Notes under the pieces: generated by a model
What the model saw: only the letters and a program-made list of their open reading frames with translations
Told to the model about the DNA's origin: nothing
Databases searched by the model: none
In this document: piece by piece, positions 31,700-42,539 of the stretch
Numbering within the stretch: position 1 is the first letter of the stretch
Layout: the number at the start of each line of letters is the position of its first letter
Translations under genes and position numbers: made by a program
NCBI RefSeq assembly: GCF_036588685.1
Contig: NC_086384.1
Coordinates: 58,076,110 to 58,140,109, forward strand
Length of the DNA: 64,000 bases
Direction: 5' to 3'
DNA from: Mytilus trossulus
Taxonomy: Eukaryota > Mollusca > Bivalvia > Mytilida > Mytilidae

Positions 31700-32190
31700 A
31701 TCTGTATACTTGTATCATTAAATATTAGCTGTTTGACAAAATCTGAAGGCCTTTTTTACTTAAGCACTTTGATTTTTATAGCCGACCAACACTATTGTTA
31801 ATTAAACACGAGTTATCTCCCGAAGATTTTGAACTTTTGAGGATATAATAATATTGACTTCACAAGTCTTTCTGATATATTTGCAACCGTATGAAGAATG
31901 CAGTTAGTATAGCCCGTATTATATACCATATGTTAAGTATCTTTCGGACATTGGGTCCTGGGACAATTGGTGCCATAATTAGTAATGCACACTATAAGGA
32001 CATATCATTAACTATAAGAAATACACATCAAATTGCAACAAAAATAATAATTTAATGAATAGGTTGTCACAACACCACAAGTCCAGTTTCAACACTAAAA
32101 CGTGTCTATTATAAGTATGGATCCTCTGAGTTCGTTATGCATGATACTGTTGTCATTTCACTTAGAAAACGTCCATTACAAGTCTGTTTA
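31700..32190. other. No gene seen
   Basis: The left part includes a relative of 22330-22420 (ATTATATACCATATG). The rest is AT-rich with no recognised element, although it may include the end of the Tc1-like element that follows. Confidence 0.35.
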
Positions 32191-32194
32191 CGTT

Positions 32195-32523
32195 CTCCAT
32201 ATTTCAGTATTCTAAATCGGGTAAAACAACCAGACGAATTGATGCAGGCCTCAACCCTGCGTCTCATCCCTCCGGTTAGTCGTCGGATTTCCTACTGGGG
32301 TATTTGTCGCCATTCTAGGTGCAACGCTACTTCCAAGTGACGTAAATACAGGTGGTTCGGTTGCCTGTACCTAATGGCCTAACGTGTCCTAAATATGCTC
32401 TTTTGGATTTAAATCAGGGCTCATTGCAGGCCATAAAAGAGCAGTTACTGCTTCTCTTTGCAGAAATGCAGTAACCACCCTTGAACGATGCGGCCTAGCG
32501 TTGTCATCCATCTGCTGATCAAG
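32195..32523 (-). pseudogene. Tc1-like transposase C-terminal relic
   Basis: On the minus strand the frames give LDQQMDDNARPHRSRVVTAF, LWPAMSPDLNPKEHI, then after a shift TGGMRRRVEACINSSG. These are the second Asp (DDNARPH) and the PDLNP segment preceding the third acidic residue of the Tc1 DD34E catalytic triad. Stops and frameshifts break it, and the N-terminal DNA-binding half is missing. It is inactive. Confidence 0.85.
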
Positions 32524-33190
32524 TTTTATTCGATCACTACGGCCGACACTCGGCTAACCGATAGATTGGTCGTTTAATCTATATTGAGTATGAGGCTATA
32601 TGGGCGGTTGGTCTATTAATCGGGTTGGTTATACGTCTGTTAAGGGTAAAACGCTCAATTTTATGTTAAACTCTGTTAAATATACACATGTTTGCCATTT
32701 TATAAAAACCAAATCAAAAAAAGAAAAGTGTCTGACAATATGATATTGACTCTGACGTCACGAAGGTCTAATGGCTGCCTAAAAATTTCACGATCCTTCA
32801 ATGCAGGATTATTATATATTTCCGTTGATCTCACGACTTTTAAAGTGTTGACATTTTCTAAAGCATCGTTCAAAATTGTTCGAATTATTTGTTATTACTG
32901 GACACTCCTATATTGTATTCTACATTTGAGACGAGTTACAGTGGTCCGTTGTGGATGTTGTTTTTTTAGGAAAATTCGATTCGTGATTTACGATGGATTT
33001 TACTGTTTGATGGACTTCAAAATGTATAACGGTACAGTCAATTATACTATTTGTTATCAATATTAACATTTTTATCGTAACAAAACACAAACAAAACAAT
33101 ATTTATAAATCAAAACCATGTTTACACGTCATATAAGAAAGCCCGCGAAAACAACGTTAACGTTTTCCTGAACTGTTTGGACATTTAATA
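32524..33190. other. Upstream region of the RNase H gene
   Basis: No domain found. An open frame at 32692-33066 has no recognised content. It contains two TGACGTCA-like sites (near 32754), which may be promoter elements, though this is not shown. Confidence 0.3.
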
Positions 33191-33916
33191 ATGGAAGTAT
33201 ACATTGATGGAGCATGCAAGAATAACGGCAAGCCATTGGCAAAGGCCAGTTATGGTATATTTTGGGAACCAAATAATATCAAAAATATAAATGGTCCAGT
33301 TCCTGAATCTAACAAGCAAACAAACAATACAGGGGAACTGTATGCTGCCGTAAAATGCCTTCAACAAATACACGAAAATCAAATATCAAACATTATCATT
33401 AAAACCGACAGTGAATATTTAGTTAGAGGTAAAACAAATGACATTGTTTATTGGAAAAGCAACCACTGGAAACTTAAATCTTCCAGAAATGATGTGAAAA
33501 ACAAAGAACTCTGGTCAGACATAGACCATTTGTTAACAAATATAGAAGTAACGTGGGTGCACGTTGCTCGTGATTCTGAAATCGGTCAGATTGAAGCCGA
33601 TAAACTCGCAAAACTTGCACTGAACATAAAAACGTCTGGAAACACCGTTCAAGCAAATACTCATTGTGGCGTAAATGTGTGTTACAACATTGAATGGACC
33701 GACGATGAAGAAGAGACTATACCGATGAAGGTAACAACCCCGCGTCGAAGTATCTCCATCAATAAATTTCGCAAAAATTATAATAAGGCAAATTCTCCGA
33801 CTTCCTGTACCATGTCAACACTCAGGAGAATTGAAAGTCTTTTATTGTCAACTTCTGAGGAAGTTTTAAATTTAACTGTCATATTGACTCGTCAAACAAT
33901 CAATTTCAAGAGATAA
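33191..33916 (+). CDS. RNase H1-like protein
   Basis: 241 codons from an ATG at 33191. Residues 1-145 are an RNase H fold: YIDGAC (D6), TGELYAA (E49), IKTDSEYLV (D73), VHVARDSEIGQIEAD (H124, D137). All four metal-binding acids and the flexible-loop His are present, so it could cleave RNA in RNA/DNA hybrids. The tail after residue 160 is unlike RNase H1; in the last part (STLRRIESLLLSTSEE) it looks like a coiled coil. A frame change near 33880 opens 75 more codons of similar heptad character (QFQEIKDKFASLT, then LWDKLNAVSNEIE) to a stop at about 34112, so the present C-terminus is probably a frameshift product. It could be a host gene or part of a retroelement; there is no adjoining reverse transcriptase on this strand. 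Confidence 0.75.
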   Translation: MEVYIDGACKNNGKPLAKASYGIFWEPNNIKNINGPVPESNKQTNNTGELYAAVKCLQQIHENQISNIIIKTDSEYLVRGKTNDIVYWKSNHWKLKSSRNDVKNKELWSDIDHLLTNIEVTWVHVARDSEIGQIEADKLAKLALNIKTSGNTVQANTHCGVNVCYNIEWTDDEEETIPMKVTTPRRSISINKFRKNYNKANSPTSCTMSTLRRIESLLLSTSEEVLNLTVILTRQTINFKR

Positions 33917-34112
33917 AAGACAAGTTTGCATCATTAACAAATACGGTCAAAGTTCAAACCAATTCAGCTTTAACCTCCGTCCAAGAAGTTTTTACACAAA
34001 CAGAGCTCATTAAATCGGATATCGATGTAAACAATAAGGCATTTATAAATAAATCCAACCGTTTGTGGGACAAATTAAATGCCGTTTCAAATGAGATTGA
34101 ATATGTTAATTA
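33880..34112 (+). pseudogene. Frameshifted coiled-coil tail of the RNase H gene
   Basis: In the next frame, NNQFQEIKDKFASL, QTNSALTSVQEVFTQ and NRLWDKLNAVSNEIE continue the heptad pattern of the protein above. A third frame after 34110 gives another open stretch of about 40 codons, which suggests further decay. Confidence 0.45.
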
Positions 34113-34435
34113 AAAAATCATCTCACGTCAACGATTTGACAAAAACTGTGACCGAAACACCAAATCATAAAAGAGAGGAAAACATTTTAGCTTCAAATAA
34201 ATCAACACCTGGAACATACAGCAACACGTTCTGAGAATATCTCAGATTTTTCTGGACACTTATGGTGTTTAAAACTTTATAACATTCCGAAAGTTTTACT
34301 TTGTAGGACGAGTCGCGGAGATGATTGCCTGCGAATTTTTTAATGAACAACCGTTCACCATCACACGCTACAACAAGGTACCGATCTCGCGATCGGGTTT
34401 ATGACCTATCGGTATTTAAAGGTAAACCAAATCCC

Positions 34436-34933
34436 CTATTGTAATATCAGGGTCTGACGACGGGGTAGACTGCATTTAGAAATTGCGCTAAATCCGTGAT
34501 TTTTATTTCGAGCCTCGTGCTGTGCGCGAATAAGGTTCATTTCAGAAATTGCCAATTGTTCATGCGTAGTACATGTAGTAGCAATAACTAGTGTATTTTC
34601 AGATCGAGGAGAATGATCGCGTTCCACACGAAGTAACTCGTTTTTGAGCACAGCGATGGCATTATCGGCAAATGGATTTTTGCTCCGATTTTTAACACGG
34701 CCAATTTCAATTGATATGTTGAGTTGCTTTAAATATGAATCGTCACATAAGGGGCGTAAACCCTGGGCCAGGTCAACTCGAACTACAACACTGGGACCGT
34801 TTAAAGGCTTTAAAGGTATCAATAAGTGTATTAGCCCATCTCGCAAGCTACCCAGTTTTACGTCTTTGATAAAGCATGTACTAGTGTACGACGTTACAGT
34901 ATGAGGGAACCATTTTATAGACGCGCATGTCAC
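34436..34933 (-). pseudogene. Retrotransposon integrase-core relic
   Basis: 165 codons without an ATG-supported start context. The centre reads KPLNGPSVVVRVDLAQGLRP, then NISIEIGRVKNRSKNPFADN, then AIAVLKNELLRVERD. This resembles the second Asp and the Glu of the DDE core in LTR-retrotransposon integrases. The zinc-binding N-terminus, the first Asp and any LTR are not found. It is isolated and inactive. Confidence 0.55.
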
Positions 34934-35725
34934 GTGAATCTAACAATGTAATTATATTTTTAATATTTGGGCCCGGTTATCAATTGGTCCACATTGAGCA
35001 TTATTTGATTTCATAAAAAAATGAATTCTTGGGGTTCTATAAAAGTAAAAACACAAAAATACTAAACTCCGAGGAAAATTCAAGAAGGAAAATCAAAAAT
35101 CCAAACACATCAAACGAATGGATAACAACTGCCATATTCCAAATTTAACATACTAATTTTGTTATTCTTACACGTCTTAAGTTATGTGTGTAAAGTCGAC
35201 CCGTAAAGGATAGAAGGTTTTCAGTACTGGTGCGTTTGAAATTCGTACAGGTAGACATAAAAATAATTTTGTCGTTCAAAGTATGACGGCATACATACAT
35301 GCAGAGTCACGTAAAGTAGATATAACAAAAACAGATTTAACAGTAAAAGTAATAATAATAAAATAAATAATTAAGTACAGTTTCACGTCAAATGTATATC
35401 ATAAAAAAAACAGACTTAACAGAAAAAGTAGTATTATTGAATAAAATAGTTTTGTCATTCATAGTATTCAAGATTCATACGTAAAAGTAATATAAGTAAA
35501 TGCAATAATTGTGTCGTTCAAAGTATGATGTTTTACATAACCACAGAGTCACTTCAAAAGAATATCTCAAAAAACAGTACAAGTAAAAATTAATAAAGAC
35601 AAATAAAAGAATGCTATAACACGTTATTAATATGATAACCAAACGTCAGTACGCAAAATCTCTACTTCAAGACCATCTTGTATTATTTGTGAAGTTGATA
35701 CGGAATATTTATCAACAAGTTCTGG
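34934..35725. other. No gene; diverged 130-bp repeats
   Basis: Blocks such as GTCGTTCAAAGTATGA, ACAGAGTCAC and AAAAACAGA recur about three times between 35260 and 35600, which suggests an old tandem repeat. Confidence 0.45.
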
Positions 35726-36640
35726 TTATCTTCCGATGAACTTTTTTAGAAAAAGGATGAGACGTTCTTTGACATACCCATGGTTCATCAACTTTCTGCT
35801 CAGACACTGGTGACGTTTTACAAAGTCTGAATAGGAGCTGCAAGCTCTTGAATACCTAATAAGTTGGGAAATGTATATTCCATATGCAGGTGAAGTTGGT
35901 ATATTACTACTAAGATGGGGAAAATTGATAATTTCAAAATCAAAATCGTCTCGTGTGTCATAGATTCTGGTACTGAGATGACTGTGTATGTCAAATTCGA
36001 GGTATACGTCTAAAAATGAGGCAGAGGCAGCTGTGTCTGTGGTCTCTTCAATTTCTAGTTCTGGTGGATATATTAATGGAACCCAATCAGAAAAGTTCGG
36101 AAAGAACATCATCAATATATCTGAAAGTGAAATTAAATAACATGGCTTCTTTCATCTTCTTGTTTTTGACAAGTGTCTGAAGGAGCTCCGATTCATATGA
36201 AAAAAAGAAGAGGTCGGCAAGGAGAGGCGCAAAGTTCGTTCCCATAGGAATGCCGACAATTTGTTGAAAAATTATACCTCCAAATTCAACAAATATGTTG
36301 TCAATAAGAAACTCCAGCATACTGATCATTTGTTCCTCTGTGTAGTATGTTTTACCCTTTTGTTCCTTATTAACAAATTATGCCTTATGGTATCCCAAAG
36401 TGATATATTTATAGCGTAAGCGACCATTTTTATGATGAAAAGCATTGTGGATTATTTCTTTAAGACGAGTTTCAATTCCACATGGGGAGTGATTGTATAC
36501 AAGGTTTAAAAAAATCAAAAGTTTTAATAAAACTAATTTCAGAAAAAGACCGAGATTCAAAATTATCCAGAAATTTTATTTCTTTAGAGTTTTTCAGAAT
36601 CCACATATAGTTAATACCACTACGTGAGTAAACAGTTTCA
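35726..36640 (-). pseudogene. Reverse transcriptase relic (family 2)
   Basis: The pieces lie in order in several minus-strand frames: SRSGINYMWILKN, FLNLVYNHSPCGIETRLKEI, QIVGIPMGTNFAPLLADLFF, FRYIDDVLS (YxDD), then ELEIEETTDTA, SFLDVYLEFDIHSHLSTRIY, YGIYISQLIRYSRAC and LSRKLMNHGYV. The palm aspartates are present, but frameshifts and stops separate the parts. It shares family with 14598-15125. It is cut at about 36640 by, or inserted next to, a satellite block. Confidence 0.85.
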
Positions 36641-37215
36641 CATCTTTTTATTATCAGTGTCGTAAGAGTATTGTCACATTGACGTATATTCCACATCTTT
36701 TTATTATCTGCGTCGTGAGGGTATAGTCTCATTGACGTAAATTCCACATCATTTTATTATCTGCGTCGTAAGAGTAAAGTCTCATTGACATATTCAACAA
36801 ATCGTTCTATTATCCGCGTCGAAAGTGTATAGTCTCATCGACGTATATTCCACATAGGTTTATTATTTGCGTCGAAAGGGTATTGTCTCATTGATGTATA
36901 TTCAATATCTTTTTATTATCTGTATTGTAAGGGAATAGTCTCATTGACGTAAATTCGAAATCTTTTTATTATCTGCGTCGTAAGGGTATAGTCTCATTGA
37001 CGTATATTCCAAATCGTTTTATTATCTACGTCGTAAGGGTATAGTCTCATTGACGTATATTCCAAATCGTTTGATTATCTGCATCGTAAGGGAATAGTCT
37101 CATTGACGTATATTCCAAATCGTTTTATTATCTGCGTCGTAAGGGTATAGTCTCTTTGACGTATATTACATATGTTTTAATCATCTGCGTCGTAAGGGTA
37201 TAGTCTCATTGACGA
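36636..37215. repeat. 53-bp satellite, block 1
   Basis: Units read TTATTATCTGCGTCGTAAGG, then GTATAGTCTCATTGACGTAT, then ATTCCACATCTTT, with point changes. About 11 units. Confidence 0.95.
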
Positions 37216-37365
37216 TGTGGTACTAGTGCCAATTAGCCAAATCGCCATCAAAGCCATAATTTATAAAAGTAAACTTTATAGGTTAAAGTATGGTCTTCAA
37301 CACGGAGCTGTGCCTCAAACTCAGAACATCAAACTATAAAGTGCCTCAGGAATTACTTGTTTAAA
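37215..37365. repeat. Dispersed repeat, GTGCCAATTAGCC family, copy 1
   Basis: The order GATGTGGTACTAGTGCCAAT, GTCTTCAACACGGAGCTG, CTATAAAGTGCCTCAG recurs at 37985, 41775 and 49605. It resembles another retroelement 3' end. Confidence 0.75.
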
Positions 37366-37990
37366 ATCTTTAGTCACATTGACGTATATCACACATCTTG
37401 TTATTATCTGCGTCGTACATGTTGTAAGGATATAGTCTGATCATAGTTTCATTGACGTATATCACACATATTTGAATTATCTGTGACGTAAGGGAAAAGT
37501 CATTGACGTATGGTCTTTATCTTTTTATTATCTGCGTCGTGAAGGTATAGTCTCATTGACGTATATCACACATCTTGTTATTATCTGTGTCCCGAGGGTA
37601 GAGTCTCATTGACGAATATTCCACATCTTTTTATTACCTGCGTCGTAAGGGAATAGTCTCATTGATGTATATTCCAAATCTTTTTATTATCTGCGTCGTA
37701 AGGGTATAGCCTCATTGACGTACATTCCACATCTTTTTGTTATCTGCGTCGTAAGAGTATAGTCTCATTGACATATACTACACATCATTTTATTATTTGC
37801 GTCGTAAGGGTATAGTCTCATTGATGTATATTCCACATCGTTTTATTATTTGCGTCGTAAGGGAATTGTCTCATTGATGTAAATTCCAAATCTTTTTATT
37901 ATCTGCGTCGTAAGGGTAAAGTCTTATTGACGTCCATTCACCATCTTTTTTATTATCTGCGTCCTAAGGGTTTAGTCTCTTTGAAGATAT
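37365..37990. repeat. 53-bp satellite, block 2
   Basis: Same unit as block 1, about 12 units, with some irregular spacing. Confidence 0.93.
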
Positions 37991-38515
37991 AGTATGAGTG
38001 CCAATTAGCCAAATCTCCCTCAAAGCTAGAATTTATGAAAGTAAACCTTTATATGTTAAAGTACGGTCTTCAACACGGAGCTTTGTTTCACATAGATCAG
38101 CAAGCTATAAAGTGCCTCAGATATTACTTGTTCAAAATCATTTAAACGGGAAAACCTTTATATGTTAAAGTACGGTCTTCAACACGGAGCTTTGTTTCAC
38201 ATAGATCAGCAAGCTATAAAGTGCCTCAGATATACTTGTTCAAAATCATTTAAACGGGAAAAACAACGGTCTTATCTTAAGAAGAAGCTATAAAGTGCCT
38301 CAGATATTACTTGTTCAAAATCATTTAAACGGGAAAACCAACGGTCTTATCTTAAGAAGAAATGAGAAACGCGTATGAACCACGACAACAATCGACAAAT
38401 ACTGAACATCAGATGATTCCTGACTAAGGAGAGGTGCAAACAATTGCATACTATAACATAATAATACCTATTAACTCAAGTGAAAACATATAAATTCATT
38501 AAAGATACCAGGGCT
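37985..38515. repeat. GTGCCAATTAGCC repeat, copy 2, internally duplicated
   Basis: A 114-bp piece (CCTTTATATGTTAAAGTACG to TTTAAACGGGAAAA) occurs twice in full (38041 and 38152), with a third partial copy at 38284. The element then continues with GCGTATGAACCACGACAAC and ACATCAGATGATTCCTGAC. Confidence 0.85.
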
Positions 38516-38517
38516 AA

Positions 38518-38738
38518 ATTATTGCGTTGTAAGGGTATAGTCTGATCATAGTCTCATTGACGTATATCACACATCTATTTGTTATCTGCGTCGTAAGGGA
38601 AGTCATTGACGTATGTTCTATATCTTTTTATTATCTGCGTCGTGAAGGTATAGTCTCATTGACGTTTATCACACATCTTTTATTATCTGTGTTCCCAGGG
38701 TATAGTCTCATTGACGTATACGGCACATTGTTTTATAA
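38518..38738. repeat. 53-bp satellite, block 3
   Basis: About four units. It is interrupted at 38739 by the SAP-relic element; block 4 resumes after it. Confidence 0.9.
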
Positions 38739-40180
38739 GCGAGTTCGGAGTTCTGTAATGCGCAGGTGCGAAAAAATTCAAGGGAGATCACCCACTAAGG
38801 TCGAAAGGTCATTGCAGATAAACAAACGGGATAAACACACAACGGATATCGTGAATATGCTTTAAAACGTTAGTTATCGTTGCGCAGGTAGAAAAATATT
38901 TATTGTTACGCAACAAACGGTAGTATTGAATGATGAACATAAGGTTTTTAAATGAGTTTCACGGAAAATTTTTCTAGAAAAATAAAAAACGGAGATACTG
39001 GACGGTCATGTCAGTACCGTCTACCGATGGCAATAATGCATCTTGTAAAATTTTAACATATGCAATGCAGCAGAAGGGTTTCATGTCTAAAATCTTTATA
39101 GTTTTGTCCATGTTCATTGAGGCCCTTATTCAGAAGAATATAGCTACAGAGTGTCAGATCATTAACATATTTGAATATATTTTTGTATTAACTTCCTTAC
39201 TTTAGTTATCATGGTTATAGTCTTACTACATGTAGATTTACCATATTTTTTTTGGGAATGAAATTTTCAATGTGTATATAACTGCATTTTGCTTACGGGT
39301 TGCTATGTAAACCAAAAAAGTGTCCCATGAGATTGTGTCTTCTTGAACTATATTTCACAGTTCATCTGTGAAATTTCGTTCACGGGACAGAATATCACAT
39401 TTGTAAACTATAAAATAGTGTCTCCCTTTGTGAAATATTGTCCCTAGTACTTGGACATAATTTCATGGATATTTTATATAAATATGTCACAAGGACAATT
39501 TTTCATAGTGTAGCTATTTTTTTCTATCCCTAAAGAAGGAAAATAATTTAGCAATCATTGAAATGTTTTAATCAATTAGTTAAATCATAATTGACATTTA
39601 AATCAAGACAACACAGGTGTAAACAAACAAAAAAGTGGTGAATATAAACAGCTATATGACTTTTTGTGTTATGGTCAATACCCTCTAGAGTTTAATAATA
39701 ATGAAAAAAGATCATTTAGAAGGAAGGCCAAGCAATTTGAAATTAAAAACAATTAAATGTCTTATATACATGTAGACAACAACAAAAACACAGGGGAAAA
39801 TATTAAAACTTGTTATTCATAAGGACAAACTGAGTGTTTATGAATATTATTCATGACATAAATATTATTGATCTTTTTAAAAATGGCAATCCAAAGATGT
39901 TAAAAGAAATCATTTATTCCTACTGTATATTTAAAAACAAATGTAGATTTAGATTTATTATTTTTTGTAAATTAAATTATTTGGTATAAGACGAGACTTT
40001 TATGCAATTTGGACATGATTTCACTTTGAAAAAATATCTAACAAAGGTCAAAATGGAATAACTTATCAAGGGACACTTTTACACAGAACTGAGGTGTACA
40101 ATATTTATAATAAAATTCTGTCCTGGACAAAATTTTACATGTCATAACCATGAAATTTTGTCCATGGGACATCATTTCAT

Positions 40181-40204
40181 GGGGGGGGGGGGGGGGGGGG
40201 GGGG
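40181..40204 (+). repeat. G24 homopolymer
   Basis: Twenty-four consecutive G follow TTTCAT. It can form a G-quadruplex, and its true length may be uncertain in assembly. Confidence 0.85.
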
Positions 40205-40219
40205 CACTATTTAATCCTA

Positions 40220-40500
40220 CAGCTGCGCCTGGTCCCAAATCAGGATAGTCTGGCCTTTGTTAGTCTTGTATGATTTTCAATTATAAATTCTTGTGTATAA
40301 TTCTAACTTCAGTTTAGTATGGATATGAAGTCCATAATCACTGAACTAGTAACTTATGTTTAGGGGTCAATTGAAGCAAGCCCCCATGTATGAGAGTTTA
40401 TCGCTACATTGAATACCATTTGGTGGCCTTCAGCTGTTGTCAGCTCTTTGGTTGGGTTGTTGTCTTTTTAGCACATTCCCCATTTTCATTTGAAATTGTT
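40220..40500 (+). repeat. Dispersed repeat, GTTTATCGCTACATTGAA family, copy 1
   Basis: The order CTGGCCTTTGTTAGTC, TTCTTGTGTATAATTC, TATCGCTACATTGAA, TGGTGGCCTTC, GGTTGGGTTGTTGTC is shared with 52090-52575. Confidence 0.75.
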
Positions 40501-41339
40501 AGTGAAATATCTTGATCACAGATTCGCTGTCATCCATTGCCAATGTTATAATAAAATAATATATCTGTGAAGAAGATTTTCATGATTGTTTAAATGATTT
40601 AATTTAAATTTATTCATAACACTGTAAAGCTATTTTTTGCTACATGTACTTCCATAGGATAAACTATTTTCAAATAGATAGGGTTACAATCTTCTGGCAG
40701 TAGATAATTATGTAGGAGTTTTAAAATAATGTCCCAGGCCCATGAAATAATGTCAAGCAGGCATAATTTTGTAATAAATACTGTCCATGGACAATATATT
40801 TACTTATTCAAATGTGTCCAGGACACAATTTCCTATAAAAATATGTCCTCAGGAATGAAAAAGTGTCCATGAAAATATGGACATAGAAGTAAATATTTGT
40901 GTTATTTTATTCTATTGTCATCTGTCATCCATCCAAGTTTTTTTTAAATAAGGGGGCTGAGGGGGATAAATGATCTGCATCTATAATTAATCTTGCTGCC
41001 CTTTTTATGAGTTTTAAAATACTTGTTATCCCTTCATTTTTACATACATCCCAAATAATACAGAGGTTGTCAATAAGCATTAAGGGCAGAATATACCCAT
41101 TGTGATATATGCTTCCCTTGCATTTTATATATCGACAGTGGACAAAACAAAAATACCCCTCTATAGAAGGATTATCCCTCTACACCATATATAGAGGGTT
41201 TGTTCCCAACCTGGTATAGGCTGTCTGTATATCTTATATTTTTTTTTATTTGAGCTATGGGTATTTTGCAAAGTAAATGTATTTTTATAAATGTAACCTT
41301 TTGGTGCCTTCAATTTGTCACAGTACTGATCGGCTTTCA

Positions 41340-41524
41340 GTTTTCTCTCTTCGGTGGGTGTCAGCCGGCACTGGCTTAATCTTCAACAAATCAGCGGAAT
41401 AAACCAGTGCTACAAGTTCTTCCTTCTTCTGAGATGTTCTCAAACCACGTATCCGTAGACACTGTTACAGCACTTGTACCGTCCACCGTTTAAACGTATC
41501 ATTCGAGGTGTCATTTTCAGACAT
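41340..41524 (-). pseudogene. SAP-domain exon relic
   Basis: The ATG is at 41522-41524. The frame reads MSENDTSNDTFKRWTV, then after an in-frame TAA LRIRGLRTSQKKEELVALVY and SADLLKIKPVP. Helix-turn-helix residues LRxRGL and KKEELVALVY match SAP DNA-binding domains, which occur at the N-terminus of some transposon proteins of invertebrates. No further domain follows, so this is probably what is left of the element's own gene. Confidence 0.6.
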
Positions 41525-41653
41525 CTCGATAAAAACAAACTCTCTCTCCTCAAAATGTAACCGCCGATATGCTTTGTTTATCTTCCGTCCGATCCCACAA
41601 TGCAAAGCGGCAAATCTCCTATGTACCGGAAGTAATCGAAACTCCGAACTCGC

Positions 41654-41775
41654 TTATTAGCTGCGTCGTTAAAGTATAGTCTCATTGACGCATATTCCAC
41701 ATCTTTTTATTATCTGCGTTGTAAGAGATCAGTCTCATTGACATATTCTACACATCCCTTTTATTATCTGCGTCG
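41654..41775. repeat. 53-bp satellite, block 4
   Basis: About two units between the SAP-relic element and a GTGCCAATTAGCC-family tail. Confidence 0.88.
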
Positions 41776-42120
41776 AAAGTGTATATGTTAAAGTACGGTC
41801 TTCAACACAGAGCTTTGCCTCACATAAAACAGCAAGCTATAAAGTGCCTCATAAATTACTTCTTTAAACCCATTTAAACGGGAAAACCAACGGTCAATTT
41901 AAAAAGAAAAACGAGATACGAGTATGAACTACGACAACAATCGACAAATACTGAACATCAGATGATTCCTGACCAAAAAGAGGTGCAAAAAATTGCACAC
42001 TTTTACATATGAATTGACATGTCTTTACTCGATCAACATACATACTAACTCAAGTGAACATACACTGAACGAATACAGATGATCGATGACAAACCTTTTT
42101 CCTTTTTTGTTGTTTTGTTA
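41775..42120. repeat. GTGCCAATTAGCC repeat, copy 3 (partial)
   Basis: The copy starts at TATGTTAAAGTACGGTCTTC and runs through GAGTATGAACTACGACAAC, ACATCAGATGATTCCTGACC and CGAATACAGATGATCGATGA. Confidence 0.75.
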
Positions 42121-42124
42121 CTGT

Positions 42125-42432
42125 CTCTTTCACATATATCACATCTTTTTAGGGTATAGTTTCATTGACGTATATTCCACATCTTTTTAATATGCGTCGT
42201 AAGAGTATATTCTTATTGCCATAATTCCACATATTTTTATTATCTGTGTCATTATGGTATAGTCTTTTAGACGAATATACCACATCTTTTTTATTATCTA
42301 TTCCAGGATATAGTCTCATTGACGTATATTTTACATCTTTTTATTATATGCGTCGTAAGGGTATAGTCTCAGTGATATATATTCCACATCTTTTAATTAT
42401 CTGCATCGCAAGGGCAAAGTCGCAGTGACATA
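42125..42432. repeat. 53-bp satellite, block 5
   Basis: About six degenerate units, broken by the pogo-type element at 42435. Confidence 0.9.
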
Positions 42433-42539
42433 TACTGTAAATTCAGAAATTATTGAGTGCATTTATTATTGCGATTTGCCGACCACCGGCAAAAATGCGA
42501 GGTTTTATTTTTGCGACTTGCCGATTAAATTTTTTTTTT

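Larger units (their letters stand above)
38739..41653. mobile_element. 2.9-kb inverted-repeat element with a SAP-domain relic
   Basis: The left end is GCGAGTTCGGAGTTCTG and the reversed right end is GCGAGTTCGGAGTTTCG. The satellite is continuous on both sides (TTTTATAA before, TTATTAGCTGCG after), so the insertion is clear, but the target duplication is ambiguous in AT-rich sequence. The inside contains a SAP relic near the right end, a G24 run, a dispersed repeat (40220-40500) and several TGTCC/GGACA palindromes. Confidence 0.7.

Noticed and set aside
32137-32340. 67-codon plus-strand frame
   Set aside because: It is antisense to the Tc1-like transposase relic.
32692-33066. 124-codon plus-strand frame before the RNase H gene
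   Set aside because: No domain, low-complexity hydrophobic and aromatic runs, and no splice or start context beyond the first ATG.
35260-35600. LTR of the integrase relic
   Set aside because: The repeats here are short and tandem, with no matching copy on the other side and no TG...CA ends.
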